A DNA stretch of 7,548 bases from an uncultured Verrucomicrobiota bacterium (GCA_937873255.1 CALMVM010000439.1:1-7548), one strand, 5' to 3'; positions 1-6,987 are shown, counted from the stretch's first letter. Numbers and translations are program-made. The notes: generated by a model from the letters alone, not told the origin.

Positions 1-1357
1 CTTCGTTGCCGCACGGGGTGAAATTCGATTCGATGAACTGGGGCAACTGATGGCTGACCGCCTGGTCAATCGTCAGACGACCGTGCAGATCGAGACGGTG
101 TTCGTCGGTCAGATAGTCGCCCCGGATGACAATCTGCACGTCGTTTGCCGCCAGCGTCAGGGGATCGATGTGAAGCCTAGTCCCCTCGAACTTGTAATCC
201 ATGTCCGCCTGCTTGAATTCCAAATGCGCAAGATCGCCGATGCGCAGGACCTGACCGGCCATTTTCATCAGCGGAAGATCGCGCAATTTCCCGCCGACCA
301 GCCACACCCGCCCGCCGCCCGACCGGCTGGAGGGATCGTCCAGGAATCCGTGGAAGTCGAGGTTGCCGTGCAGTTGCCCCTCGGCGACCGGGGGTTGGTC
401 CGGGGCATGGACCGTGAGGGGGCCGAGCGCGGCGTTTTCCAATTTCGCGGTCGTCGAAAAAGCCAGGCGATCTTCCCGGGGTTCTAGCCGGAAATCGGTG
501 TTCAGCACGCCGCCGGCGACGTTGCCGCGCCCGTCACGGACGACCAGCCCTTTCTCAACGTCGAAGTCCACCGCCGTCCAATAATTGGTAAGGGTCGCCC
601 CCCCGTGTTCACCGCCAGCCTTCGCAAACCACATGGCCCCGTGGGCGTGTTGCGGGTCGGAAGTGGAGCCGTCGAGGTTGACATCTTCCACCTGGACGAC
701 GGGACGCCGCTGGCGGTCGAGGTAGATCAACTTGCCGTGGCGCAGCCGTAGTTTGTCGATGAGGAACGGCAGGTTTTTGACCAGCGCGGGCTTGGGTGTT
801 TCCACCGTCTGCGCCTCCGCCGTGGGCGGGGCCGGCGTCGGCGTTTCGGCGGCGACCTGCGGCGATGGGCCGCGCGCGGGTGTGGGCGGAGGCTTGGCGC
901 TCGGGCTGCCGGGGGGTAGCGGCGTTTTCGGTTCGCCAGGAGGTTCGCTTTCGGTCCCTGATAGCGGATTAAACCCGTCGCGCAACGTGACGAGCGGTTT
1001 GTCCAGCAGCACCTGTTCGGCGACGAACTGTTTCCGCGTGAGCAGCGGCCACCACGCGAATTTCACCCGGAAGCTGGCCGCGTTCAGGAAATCCGGGGTG
1101 CCGCCCCCCTCGCCGTCGGCGGGTTGGTCCGCGCCGTTCGCGTGCAGGACGACGCCGTCCAGGCGAAGGCCGTCCCACGGGGTGACCGTGGTTTTACGCA
1201 GGCTGACGGGCATCTTCAGCGTCGCCGCCAGCTCCGTCCGAATCCGTTGTTGCACGCTGCGCGATTGCACATAAAGGTTGGCCGCGAGCAAAAGCCCGCC
1301 GCACAACACGAACACCACCACGGTCACGCGCAACGCGTACCAGCCGAGTCTTTTCAC
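1..1357 (-). CDS. AsmA-like membrane-anchored envelope protein (partial, C-terminus outside window)
   Basis: This open frame has no stop through the left edge, so 452 N-terminal residues are visible. It begins with a short basic stretch (KRLGWYALR) and one hydrophobic segment at about residues 11-30, giving a signal anchor with the bulk outside the cytoplasm. Residues 31-130 resemble the start of AsmA-family proteins. Residues 132-192 are a Pro/Thr/Ala/Glu-rich low-complexity linker. Residues about 195-452 are beta-rich repeats of the AsmA/DUF748 style, including a GGGRVWLVGGKLRDLPLMKM stretch typical of AsmA C-terminal regions. Family members span the periplasm and are linked to lipid transport or outer-membrane assembly; that role here is inference. 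The GTG at 1357 was chosen because it keeps the positive charges before the membrane segment. The next upstream option (TTG at 1441) would run deep into the divergent kinase gene. No clear Shine-Dalgarno is visible. The family call is by sequence style, not a strict motif. Confidence 0.72.
   Translation of the reverse strand, partial: MKRLGWYALRVTVVVFVLCGGLLLAANLYVQSRSVQQRIRTELAATLKMPVSLRKTTVTPWDGLRLDGVVLHANGADQPADGEGGGTPDFLNAASFRVKFAWWPLLTRKQFVAEQVLLDKPLVTLRDGFNPLSGTESEPPGEPKTPLPPGSPSAKPPPTPARGPSPQVAAETPTPAPPTAEAQTVETPKPALVKNLPFLIDKLRLRHGKLIYLDRQRRPVVQVEDVNLDGSTSDPQHAHGAMWFAKAGGEHGGATLTNYWTAVDFDVEKGLVVRDGRGNVAGGVLNTDFRLEPREDRLAFSTTAKLENAALGPLTVHAPDQPPVAEGQLHGNLDFHGFLDDPSSRSGGGRVWLVGGKLRDLPLMKMAGQVLRIGDLAHLEFKQADMDYKFEGTRLHIDPLTLAANDVQIVIRGDYLTDEHRLDLHGRLTIDQAVSHQLPQFIESNFTPCGNE
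782..964 (-). other. Pro-rich low-complexity linker in the AsmA-like protein
   Basis: Residues about 132-192 of the AsmA-like protein are dominated by Pro, Thr, Ala, Glu and Ser, with clusters such as KPPPTPARGPSPQ and PTPAPPTAEAQ. The stretch separates the N-terminal anchored portion from the long beta-rich part. It is probably a flexible or extended periplasmic spacer. The reading frame stays open on both sides, so it does not look like a frameshift artefact. Confidence 0.7.
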
Positions 1358-1358
1358 G

Positions 1359-2309
1359 TTGAAACAAACTAGCCGCTTGCGCTCCGAAGGGAAGCCGGAA
1401 TCCTCGGGGCGCGCCGCCGGACGGGTCCTGGTGATTTTCAATCCCGCCGCGCGCAGCGAGCGCGCCGAGCGGTTCCGCGACCGCATCCAGGAGTTGGACC
1501 CGGGGGCGGTCGTGTGCCCGACCGGTGGGCCCGGCCACGCCGCAACGCTCGCGGCCGAGGCGGTCAAGGAAGGGTTTCGCACGGTCGTGGCCGCCGGCGG
1601 GGACGGCACGATCAACGAGGTCGTCAACGGCCTCGCCGGTTCGGACGCCACGCTCGGGTTGCTGCCGCTGGGTACGATGAACGTCTTCGCCGCCGAACTC
1701 GGCATCCCCGGCAACCGCTTGCGGCGCTGCTGGGAGATCATCCGCGCGGGGCACGTGCGGCGGATCGACCTCGCGCGCGCCAACTCGCACTGTTTCGTCC
1801 AGCTCGCCGGCGTCGGCTTCGACGCGCAGGCAGTGGCCGGCGTGGACCGCGAGGCGAAAAAAACCTTCGGTCCGCTCAGCTACGTGATTTCCGCCGCCAA
1901 GGTCGCCGCTCGACACCCTCCCCAGTTGCGGATCGTCGGCGACGACGGGACGGCGCGCGAAGGCTCCTTCGTGCTGGTTGGCAACGGCCGGTACTACGGC
2001 GGCAAGCTGGCCGTGTTCAAGCAGGCGGTGATCGACGACGGCAAGCTGGACGTGCTGGTCTTCAAGAACCTCGGCTATCTCGACATCATTCGGTATATCC
2101 AGAATATCTTCATGGGCACGCACCTGGCGTTGCGCGACGTGGAGTATTTTCAGACGAGCGGTCTTCAAGTCGACCCGCTTTCGGCCGAGGATGTGCCCTT
2201 CGAGGCGGACGGCGAGTTGGCCGGCTACGCACCCGTGAAGTTCCAGGTTTCCCGCCGCAGCTTCAAGGTGCTCGCGCCGCCGGTCGCGTCCCCCACGGCG
2301 CGCGGGTGA
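1359..2309 (+). CDS. Diacylglycerol kinase family lipid kinase (YegS/DgkB/sphingosine-kinase-like)
   Basis: This gene encodes a predicted cytosolic, membrane-associated lipid kinase of about 316 residues that transfers the ATP gamma-phosphate to a lipid hydroxyl (diacylglycerol, phosphatidylglycerol or a related lipid; the exact substrate cannot be read). The N-terminal DAGK catalytic domain starts at RVLVIFNPAARSER (residues 22-35). It carries the nucleotide-binding signature AAGGDGTINEVVNGLAG (78-94) and PLGTMNVFAAELGIP (103-117). The C-terminal beta-sandwich domain includes GVGFDAQAV (151-159), IDDGKLDVLVF (225-235) and FEADGE (281-286), the usual closing motif. Length is normal for the family (about 290-320). 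The frame is open from TTG 1278. TTG 1359 is preferred because it leaves a short N-terminal extension and just avoids the start of the divergent gene; TTG 1377 is an equal alternative. GTG 1431 is unlikely because it would cut the first beta strand. There is no good Shine-Dalgarno. The gene is followed after 93 bp by the glycan synthase fusion on the same strand, so co-transcription is possible. Confidence 0.9.
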   Translation: MKQTSRLRSEGKPESSGRAAGRVLVIFNPAARSERAERFRDRIQELDPGAVVCPTGGPGHAATLAAEAVKEGFRTVVAAGGDGTINEVVNGLAGSDATLGLLPLGTMNVFAAELGIPGNRLRRCWEIIRAGHVRRIDLARANSHCFVQLAGVGFDAQAVAGVDREAKKTFGPLSYVISAAKVAARHPPQLRIVGDDGTAREGSFVLVGNGRYYGGKLAVFKQAVIDDGKLDVLVFKNLGYLDIIRYIQNIFMGTHLALRDVEYFQTSGLQVDPLSAEDVPFEADGELAGYAPVKFQVSRRSFKVLAPPVASPTARG

Positions 2310-2402
2310 CCGTCGACCTTGCGTCCGGTGGCGGTTCCTGCTAAGTGAATACCCCCGACTCGCCGGGCGTCTTCTTTCCGCAAGGGTCTCCGCCTATTTC
2401 CG
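2310..2402 (+). other. Short intergenic gap without a convincing signal
   Basis: These 93 bases separate the lipid kinase from the synthase fusion. I see no hairpin followed by a T-run, so no intrinsic terminator. A weak promoter-like pair (TTGCGT near 2319, TAAGTG near 2342, 17-base spacer) matches the -35 box only partly and the -10 box poorly. An AAGGG at 2382-2386 lies 16 bases before the ATG at 2403, too far for a standard ribosome binding site. The gap is compatible with read-through from the kinase gene. Confidence 0.4.
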
Positions 2403-5400
2403 ATGAGCAGTACCGCCGGTAACAAACCCGTTTTCTTCGACCTCGGGGGCAAACGCTGGCCCCGCGCCCGGCGGGTGATCGTGCTGTGCGGCCTGGCGCT
2501 GTTTCTCGGCACGGTGGTATTCGTCCAATCTCTGCTGACCCCGCCGCTTCTCGTGCTGCCGGTCAAGCTGAAGAAGCTCAAGGAACAACTCAAAGCCTTC
2601 CAGAAACAGGGCACCGCGCTACCGAACACCGCCGTGGCGAACAACGTCGCCATCCAGCGTTTCTACAAGGGCGTCGCCTCGCACACCCGCACCGGCAATC
2701 CGAAAGACCCGTCCCCCACGCGCACGCCACGCCCGCCGCGTCCGGCCAGCCAAATCCGGCTCGGTTTCACCGTGGGCTGGGACCCGAACAGCATCGACTC
2801 CCTCAAGGACCACCTCGACAAGCTGACCCACGTTTGTCCGGAATGGTTTACCGTGACCACCTCCGATGGCAATTTCGCGGGCGAGAACGACGAGTCGTTG
2901 CGGCGCCTGCTATTGACCAAGTCTGCGGTGCTCCTGCCGTTGATGACCAATTTCGCCGGTGACGGGCGCGTCCCCGAGGCGGTCGAAAACCTCGCCCACG
3001 GTCCGGTCGAGGCGCAAAACCGGTTTATCGATAATCTCAAGCAGCGTCTCGGCGAAATCCATGCCGGCGGAGTGCTGATCGACTGGGAGGGCATCGACGC
3101 CGCGTACGAGGAAGATCTGACGAAGTTTTTGACGAAAATTGCCGACTCGCTCCACGAGGCCGGCTTGCAACTCTGGTTGCAGGTGCCCGTGGGTGAGGAG
3201 CGTCAGGCCTACGATGTCGAACAGTTGGCCGACATGGTGGATTTTTTCGTCGCCTCGCTGCACGATCAGGTCTCGGAAGAAGACGCGCCGGGACCGGTCG
3301 CGGCGCAGGATTGGTTGGAAGGTTGGTTGTCGGCCATCGGCAGCTACGGCGACCCGGAACAGTGGGTGATCTCACTTGGAAACTACGGCTACGACTGGTC
3401 GCAGGACACCTCCGCGAACAGCCGCACCGGGTGGCGGCGGGCGGATACCATCAGTTTCGCCGATGCCATGAGCCGGGCGGCGTACGCCGGGGAGGGCAAT
3501 ACGCAGAGCGGTGCTCCGGAGTACAATCCTTCGTTCGACTATACCCTGGCGGGGGTCAACCACGAGGTCTGGTTCCTCGATGCCGTGTCTTTTCTCAACC
3601 AGGCGCGCGTCGCGCGGACCAAGGGATTCAACAACCTGGCGATCAGCCGCCTCGGCACCGAGGACCCGCAGCTCTGGACGGCTCTGGACCTCATCGGGCC
3701 GGCGCAGTTGACCAAGGCGGATCTCGCACCGCTTCTCGACCTGAAGACCGGCAGCGCCATCACCAACATCGGCGAGGGCGAGATCATCACCGCCGATATT
3801 TCTCCGGAGGAGGGCAAGCGCACGGTGGACATCGACGCCGCCAGCAGCCTGCTCAGCACGACGTACGACAAATTCCCCGAGTATCCGACCCTCTACCACC
3901 AGGGGGCGGGCGGGGAACATCAGGTCGCGCTCACGTTCGACGACGGCCCCGATCCGAAGTGGACCCCGAAGATTCTCGATATCCTCAAGGAAAAAAACGC
4001 GCCGGCAACGTTCTTTTTGCTCGGTCAACAGGCCGAAAACTACCCGGGCATCGTGCAGCGCATCGTCAAAGAAGGCCACGAGATCGGCAGCCACACCTAC
4101 ACGCACGTCAATCTCTCGCTCTGCGACGATGAACGCGTCCGCATCGAACTCAACGCCACCCAACGGCTTCTCCAGACGATCACGGGCCGTTCCACCACGT
4201 TGTTCCGCCCACCCTACGAGGCCGATTCGCGGCCGAACGAAATCTCCGAAATCACGCCGCTGCTCATCGCGCAGGATCTCGATTACCTGACCGTCATGGA
4301 GAGCATCGACCCCGAGGATTACACGCTGCCGGGCGCGGACGTGATTCTCCAGCGGATCAAGCAGCAGCGTCGCAACGGCAGCATCATCCTCTTGCATGAC
4401 GCCGGCGGCGACCGCGCGCAGACCGTCGAAGCCCTGCCGAAGATCATCGATTACCTGCGCGCTCGCGGCGACAGGATCGTCGCGGTCAGCCAGCTTCTCG
4501 GCACGACGCGCGACGGCGTCAACCCGCTGCTCAAGTCCACGGACCGTTCGCTCGCGCGGATCGCCAGCAACATCGGCTTCCGGGTGCTGCACGTAGCGTT
4601 CGGATTCTTGTGGTCGTTCATGATCGTGGCCACCGTGTTGATCGTCACACGAACGCTGCTCGTCGTCGTCCTGGCGCTGACCCGGCGGGAGTCCCGACCC
4701 TCAAGAGGGTCCGTGCCCGCCGCGGACGGTGCCGGTGCCGTCACTCCGGCGGTCCCGCCGCTCAGCGTCATCATCGCGGCTTACAACGAAGAAAAAGTCA
4801 TCGCGGCGACACTCCGGTCCGTTATGGACACCGATTATCCGGGAGAGGTTGAAGTGCTCGTCATCAACGACGGCTCTAAGGACAAAACCGGCGAGATCGT
4901 GGCGGGCCTAGCGGCGGCTAACCCGCCTCTGCATCTCGTCGATCAGACGAACGCCGGCAAGAGCGAGGCGCTCCGTCGCGGCGTGGACCTCGCGCAACAC
5001 GATCTCCTGGTGTTCCTGGACGCGGACACCCTTTTCCAGCGGGACACGCTGCGCAACCTCGTCGCGCCGTTCGCCGACCCGAAGGTGGGTGCGGTGTCGG
5101 GTCACGCGCGGGTCGGCAACTCACGCAGTTTCATCGCGCGGTGCCAGTCGCTGGAGTACATTTGCGGGTTCAACCTCGACCGACGCGCGTATGACGCGTG
5201 GAATTGCATCACCGTCGCGCCCGGTGCCGTGAGCGCCGTCAGCCGCAAGGCGTTGCGCGAGGTGGGCGGGTTCCGTTCGGACACGCTGGCGGAAGACACC
5301 GACCTGACGCTCGCGCTGCACCGCCACAACTACCTGGTGCGCTACGTGGCCGGTGCGGTGGCGTGGACGGAAGCGCCGGAAACCATCCGCGCTCTGGCGA

Positions 5401-5840
5401 AGCAGCGTTTCCGCTGGTGTTTCGGCACGATGCAATGTCTCTGGAAACACCGCGACATGCTGTTCAACCCGCGCTTCCGGGCGCTCGGTTTTTTCAGCCT
5501 GCCGAGCATCTGGTTTTTCCAGATCATCCTCGTTGCGCTGACGCCGCTGGTGGACCTGCTCCTGCTGGCTTCCATCCTGTTGGGAGACGGCAAGGCCGTG
5601 CTGCCGTACTTCGTGATCTTTCTCGTCCTCGACCAACTCCTGGCGTTGCTGGCGTGCGCGTTGGAGCGCGAGCCGCTGCGGCGCAGTTGGATCATGATCC
5701 CGATGCGGTTGATCTATCGTCCTCTATTGAGTTGGGTGGTCTGGAAATCGATCATCAACGCCGTGCGCGGCGTGCTCGTCGGCTGGGGCAAACTCGAACG
5801 GACGGCGGCGGCGACTGTCCCATCGCGCGCGTTACCATGA
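2403..5840 (+). CDS. Trifunctional membrane glycan synthase: GH18-like + NodB polysaccharide deacetylase + GT2 glycosyltransferase
   Basis: This 1145-residue protein probably makes and modifies an extracellular beta-linked polysaccharide. Domains in order: a basic N-terminus and membrane segment at about 25-45; an extracytoplasmic GH18-like domain at about 117-430 (GFTVGWDPNS, GGVLIDWEG with D227/E229); a NodB deacetylase at about 505-700 with TFDDGP (511-516), the metal-binding H564-x3-H568 in HTYTH, RPPY (602-605), IDPEDY (635-640) and ILLHD (662-666), all the catalytic motifs being intact; membrane segment(s) at about 728-760; a cytoplasmic GT2 domain at about 787-1020 with SVIIAAYNEE, D823 of NDGS, DAD (873-875), EDTD (964-967) and QRFRW (1001-1005), the mark of processive synthases; then further membrane segments at about 1029-1061 and 1066-1088 and the typical GWGKLERT tail. 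Topology is consistent: GH18 and NodB outside, GT2 inside. A GlcNAc-type polymer is inferred from similarity to PgaC/IcaA plus PgaB; the real polymer is unknown. ATG 2403 is the only in-frame start after the stop at 2346. It overlaps the next gene by four bases. Confidence 0.9.
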   Translation: MSSTAGNKPVFFDLGGKRWPRARRVIVLCGLALFLGTVVFVQSLLTPPLLVLPVKLKKLKEQLKAFQKQGTALPNTAVANNVAIQRFYKGVASHTRTGNPKDPSPTRTPRPPRPASQIRLGFTVGWDPNSIDSLKDHLDKLTHVCPEWFTVTTSDGNFAGENDESLRRLLLTKSAVLLPLMTNFAGDGRVPEAVENLAHGPVEAQNRFIDNLKQRLGEIHAGGVLIDWEGIDAAYEEDLTKFLTKIADSLHEAGLQLWLQVPVGEERQAYDVEQLADMVDFFVASLHDQVSEEDAPGPVAAQDWLEGWLSAIGSYGDPEQWVISLGNYGYDWSQDTSANSRTGWRRADTISFADAMSRAAYAGEGNTQSGAPEYNPSFDYTLAGVNHEVWFLDAVSFLNQARVARTKGFNNLAISRLGTEDPQLWTALDLIGPAQLTKADLAPLLDLKTGSAITNIGEGEIITADISPEEGKRTVDIDAASSLLSTTYDKFPEYPTLYHQGAGGEHQVALTFDDGPDPKWTPKILDILKEKNAPATFFLLGQQAENYPGIVQRIVKEGHEIGSHTYTHVNLSLCDDERVRIELNATQRLLQTITGRSTTLFRPPYEADSRPNEISEITPLLIAQDLDYLTVMESIDPEDYTLPGADVILQRIKQQRRNGSIILLHDAGGDRAQTVEALPKIIDYLRARGDRIVAVSQLLGTTRDGVNPLLKSTDRSLARIASNIGFRVLHVAFGFLWSFMIVATVLIVTRTLLVVVLALTRRESRPSRGSVPAADGAGAVTPAVPPLSVIIAAYNEEKVIAATLRSVMDTDYPGEVEVLVINDGSKDKTGEIVAGLAAANPPLHLVDQTNAGKSEALRRGVDLAQHDLLVFLDADTLFQRDTLRNLVAPFADPKVGAVSGHARVGNSRSFIARCQSLEYICGFNLDRRAYDAWNCITVAPGAVSAVSRKALREVGGFRSDTLAEDTDLTLALHRHNYLVRYVAGAVAWTEAPETIRALAKQRFRWCFGTMQCLWKHRDMLFNPRFRALGFFSLPSIWFFQIILVALTPLVDLLLLASILLGDGKAVLPYFVIFLVLDQLLALLACALEREPLRRSWIMIPMRLIYRPLLSWVVWKSIINAVRGVLVGWGKLERTAAATVPSRALP
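2751..3692 (+). other. GH18-like glycosidase domain within the fusion
   Basis: Residues about 117-430 resemble the GH18 (chitinase-like TIM barrel) domains found at the N-terminus of NodB/GT2 fusion proteins. The entry strand reads IRLGFTVGWDPNSIDSL (118-134). The catalytic strand reads GGVLIDWEG (222-230). It keeps the D-x-E pair (D227 and acid/base E229) but lacks the first two Asp of the usual DxxDxDxE signature. VASLHDQVSEEDAPGP (283-298) matches the later barrel strand carrying a conserved Asp/Gln. The domain would lie outside the membrane and could cut or merely bind the nascent polymer. Domain edges are estimates. Confidence 0.7.
3915..4502 (+). other. NodB-type polysaccharide deacetylase domain within the fusion
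   Basis: Residues about 505-700 form a carbohydrate esterase family 4 (NodB) domain. The catalytic base and metal ligand Asp are in TFDDGP (D513, D514). The metal-binding His pair is in HTYTH (H564, H568). RPPY (602-605) and ILLHD (His665) complete the active site. These metalloenzymes remove N-acetyl groups from GlcNAc-containing glycans. Every diagnostic motif is present, so the domain is expected to be active, facing the periplasm or cell exterior. Confidence 0.9.
4761..5840 (+). other. Processive GT2 synthase domain with membrane segments
   Basis: Residues about 787-1145 form a family 2 glycosyltransferase of the cellulose/chitin/hyaluronan/PNAG-synthase kind. Nucleotide-sugar binding residues lie in VINDGSKDKTG (D823) and FLDADT (D873, D875). 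EDTD (964-967) supplies the catalytic base and QRFRW (1001-1005) the acceptor/translocation site. The C-terminal hydrophobic segments would form the translocation channel together with the segment before the domain. No PilZ domain is present in the chain. Confidence 0.9.
5837..5840 (+). promoter_or_regulatory. ATGA stop/start overlap (translational coupling)
   Basis: The stop codon TGA of the synthase fusion (5838-5840) overlaps the ATG of the lipoprotein gene (5837-5839). No strong Shine-Dalgarno precedes this ATG, so re-initiation by ribosomes finishing the synthase is the likely route. This ties the amounts of the two proteins together. Confidence 0.85.
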
Positions 5841-6973
5841 GAGATGCCCGGTCCCGCCGGACGGTCGCGCGAACGTTGGCTTACTCGCTCCTGGGTTGGG
5901 CGATTTTGCTGGTTTCGTGTCACCGCGAGGACCCGTCGAAGCAACCGCCGCAGACAAACCCGGCGGTGCCCGCGGCCCTCGTCGTGCCCGAACACGGCGC
6001 GTACACCGGGGCCTACATCGATTTCGGCGAACGGGAGGATACCGTGACGTTGGACGGCATCGAAGAGTTCGAGCAGCTCACCGGCAAACACCAGGCGATC
6101 ATCGCGTTCTCAAGCTACTGGGGAGAACAGAATTTTCCGTCCACCGCCGTGCAGATCGTCACGACGCACGATTCGATCCCGCTGATCTACTGGTCGCCCT
6201 GGGACCGTCCTTACCGGGAAGACCTCATCATGGCCAACGGGCCCGACAAATTCAGCCTGACCAGCATCCTGGAAGGGCGTTGGGATGCTTACATCGACGC
6301 GTGGGCGGACGGCGCGAAGGCGGCGGACAAACCCATTCTTGTCTCGCTCTGCAATGAGATGAACGGAAATTGGTTCCCGTGGTGCGGTGGCTTTTACGGG
6401 GGGACGCAGCCCATCGCGGGCAGCGTGCCGACGCGCTATGTCGGCCCGGAATATTTCAAACGCGCCTACCGATACATCGTCGACCGGGTCCGGGCGCGCG
6501 GGGCGTCCAAGGTGCAATGGGTTTTCCACGTCAATAATTTCGGCCAGCCTTACTCGGACGCGAACGGCGTGGCCCAATATTACCCCGGCTCTGACTACGT
6601 GGATTGGCTCGGCCTGAGCGTGTACGGCCAGCTTTTCCCGGAGGGCGATTGGGACGAGTTCGACGACATGATCGACAAGGCCTACGCGGAAGTGGCGGCG
6701 GTCGATGCCTCCAAGCCGATCATGCTCGCGGAATGGGGGGTGGGCGAATTTCCCGACGAAGGGGACAAAGGCGATTGGATCGCCGAGGGGTTCGAGCGCA
6801 TGCGGAAAAATTTTCCCCGTCTGCACGCCGCCGTCTACTGGCACGAGCGCTGGCAAAACTCCAAGTCGATGCTTTACAGCAATCTGCGCGTCAACTCCTC
6901 GCCGAAAGCCCTCGAGGCTTACCGCCAGGGCATTCGCTCGCCGTTCTGGATCGACCGGCCCATCTGGCGTTGA
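5837..6973 (+). CDS. GH26-like (beta-mannanase-type) glycoside hydrolase lipoprotein
   Basis: This gene encodes a 378-residue predicted exported lipoprotein. A basic N-terminus (RDARSRR) and hydrophobic stretch (residues 14-27) end in a lipobox LVSC, giving Cys28 as the lipid-modified residue. His at +2 is not an inner-membrane retention signal under the E. coli Lol rule, so the outer membrane is plausible. The mature part (about 50-378) is a (beta/alpha)8-type glycosidase resembling GH26 endo-beta-mannanases and related glucanases. GAYTGAYIDFG (54-64) opens the domain. NEMNGNWFPW (173-182) carries the likely acid/base E174, and LAEWGVGE (297-304) the likely nucleophile E299. Tyr263 in SVYG and W335-H336 in AVYWHERW add aromatic subsite residues. 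GH26 normally has His before the acid/base; here it is Asn, so another clan GH-A family is possible. The ATG at 5837 sits in an ATGA overlap with the synthase stop, implying translational coupling and a role on the same polymer. Substrate is unknown. Confidence 0.85.
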   Translation: MRDARSRRTVARTLAYSLLGWAILLVSCHREDPSKQPPQTNPAVPAALVVPEHGAYTGAYIDFGEREDTVTLDGIEEFEQLTGKHQAIIAFSSYWGEQNFPSTAVQIVTTHDSIPLIYWSPWDRPYREDLIMANGPDKFSLTSILEGRWDAYIDAWADGAKAADKPILVSLCNEMNGNWFPWCGGFYGGTQPIAGSVPTRYVGPEYFKRAYRYIVDRVRARGASKVQWVFHVNNFGQPYSDANGVAQYYPGSDYVDWLGLSVYGQLFPEGDWDEFDDMIDKAYAEVAAVDASKPIMLAEWGVGEFPDEGDKGDWIAEGFERMRKNFPRLHAAVYWHERWQNSKSMLYSNLRVNSSPKALEAYRQGIRSPFWIDRPIWR

Positions 6974-6987
6974 GCGCGTCGTGGGTT

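Noticed and set aside
732..1274. 180-codon open frame on the + strand, Gly/Ser-rich
   Set aside because: It is antisense to the Pro-rich linker of the AsmA-like protein. Its low-complexity composition is the mirror of that linker.
1857..1863. A7 run in the lipid kinase as a frameshift site
   Set aside because: The codon phase does not give a favourable X XXY YYZ pattern with a plausible product, and the kinase frame is intact across it.
1194..2168. 324-codon open frame on the - strand
   Set aside because: It is a shadow of the lipid kinase, whose GGDGT and other motifs are intact on the + strand. It would also overlap the real AsmA-like gene.
2319..2347. Promoter-like pair TTGCGT and TAAGTG, 17 bases apart
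   Set aside because: The -10 box matches TATAAT poorly. In GC-rich DNA of unknown sigma-factor preference this is not enough to call a promoter.
2345..2422. 25-residue frame starting with GTG and overlapping the synthase ATG (possible leader peptide)
   Set aside because: It has no ribosome binding site, no attenuator-like hairpin and no run of regulatory codons. It is readily explained by chance.
3372..4592. 406-codon open frame on the - strand
   Set aside because: It is antisense to the GH18/NodB region, where all NodB motifs are read on the + strand. Long antisense frames are expected in GC-rich genes, and it shows no recognisable domain.
5198..5836. Upstream extension of the lipoprotein frame, giving a 591-residue reading frame starting at 5198
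   Set aside because: It lies entirely within the conserved GT2 coding region in another frame. Its translation is Arg/Gly/Pro-rich without domain features, while the signal peptide and lipobox begin right after ATG 5837.
5852..5866. Twin-arginine-like RSRRTVAR at the lipoprotein N-terminus
   Set aside because: The full S/T-RRxFLK pattern is absent, and the basic residues are adequate for an ordinary Sec/lipoprotein signal.
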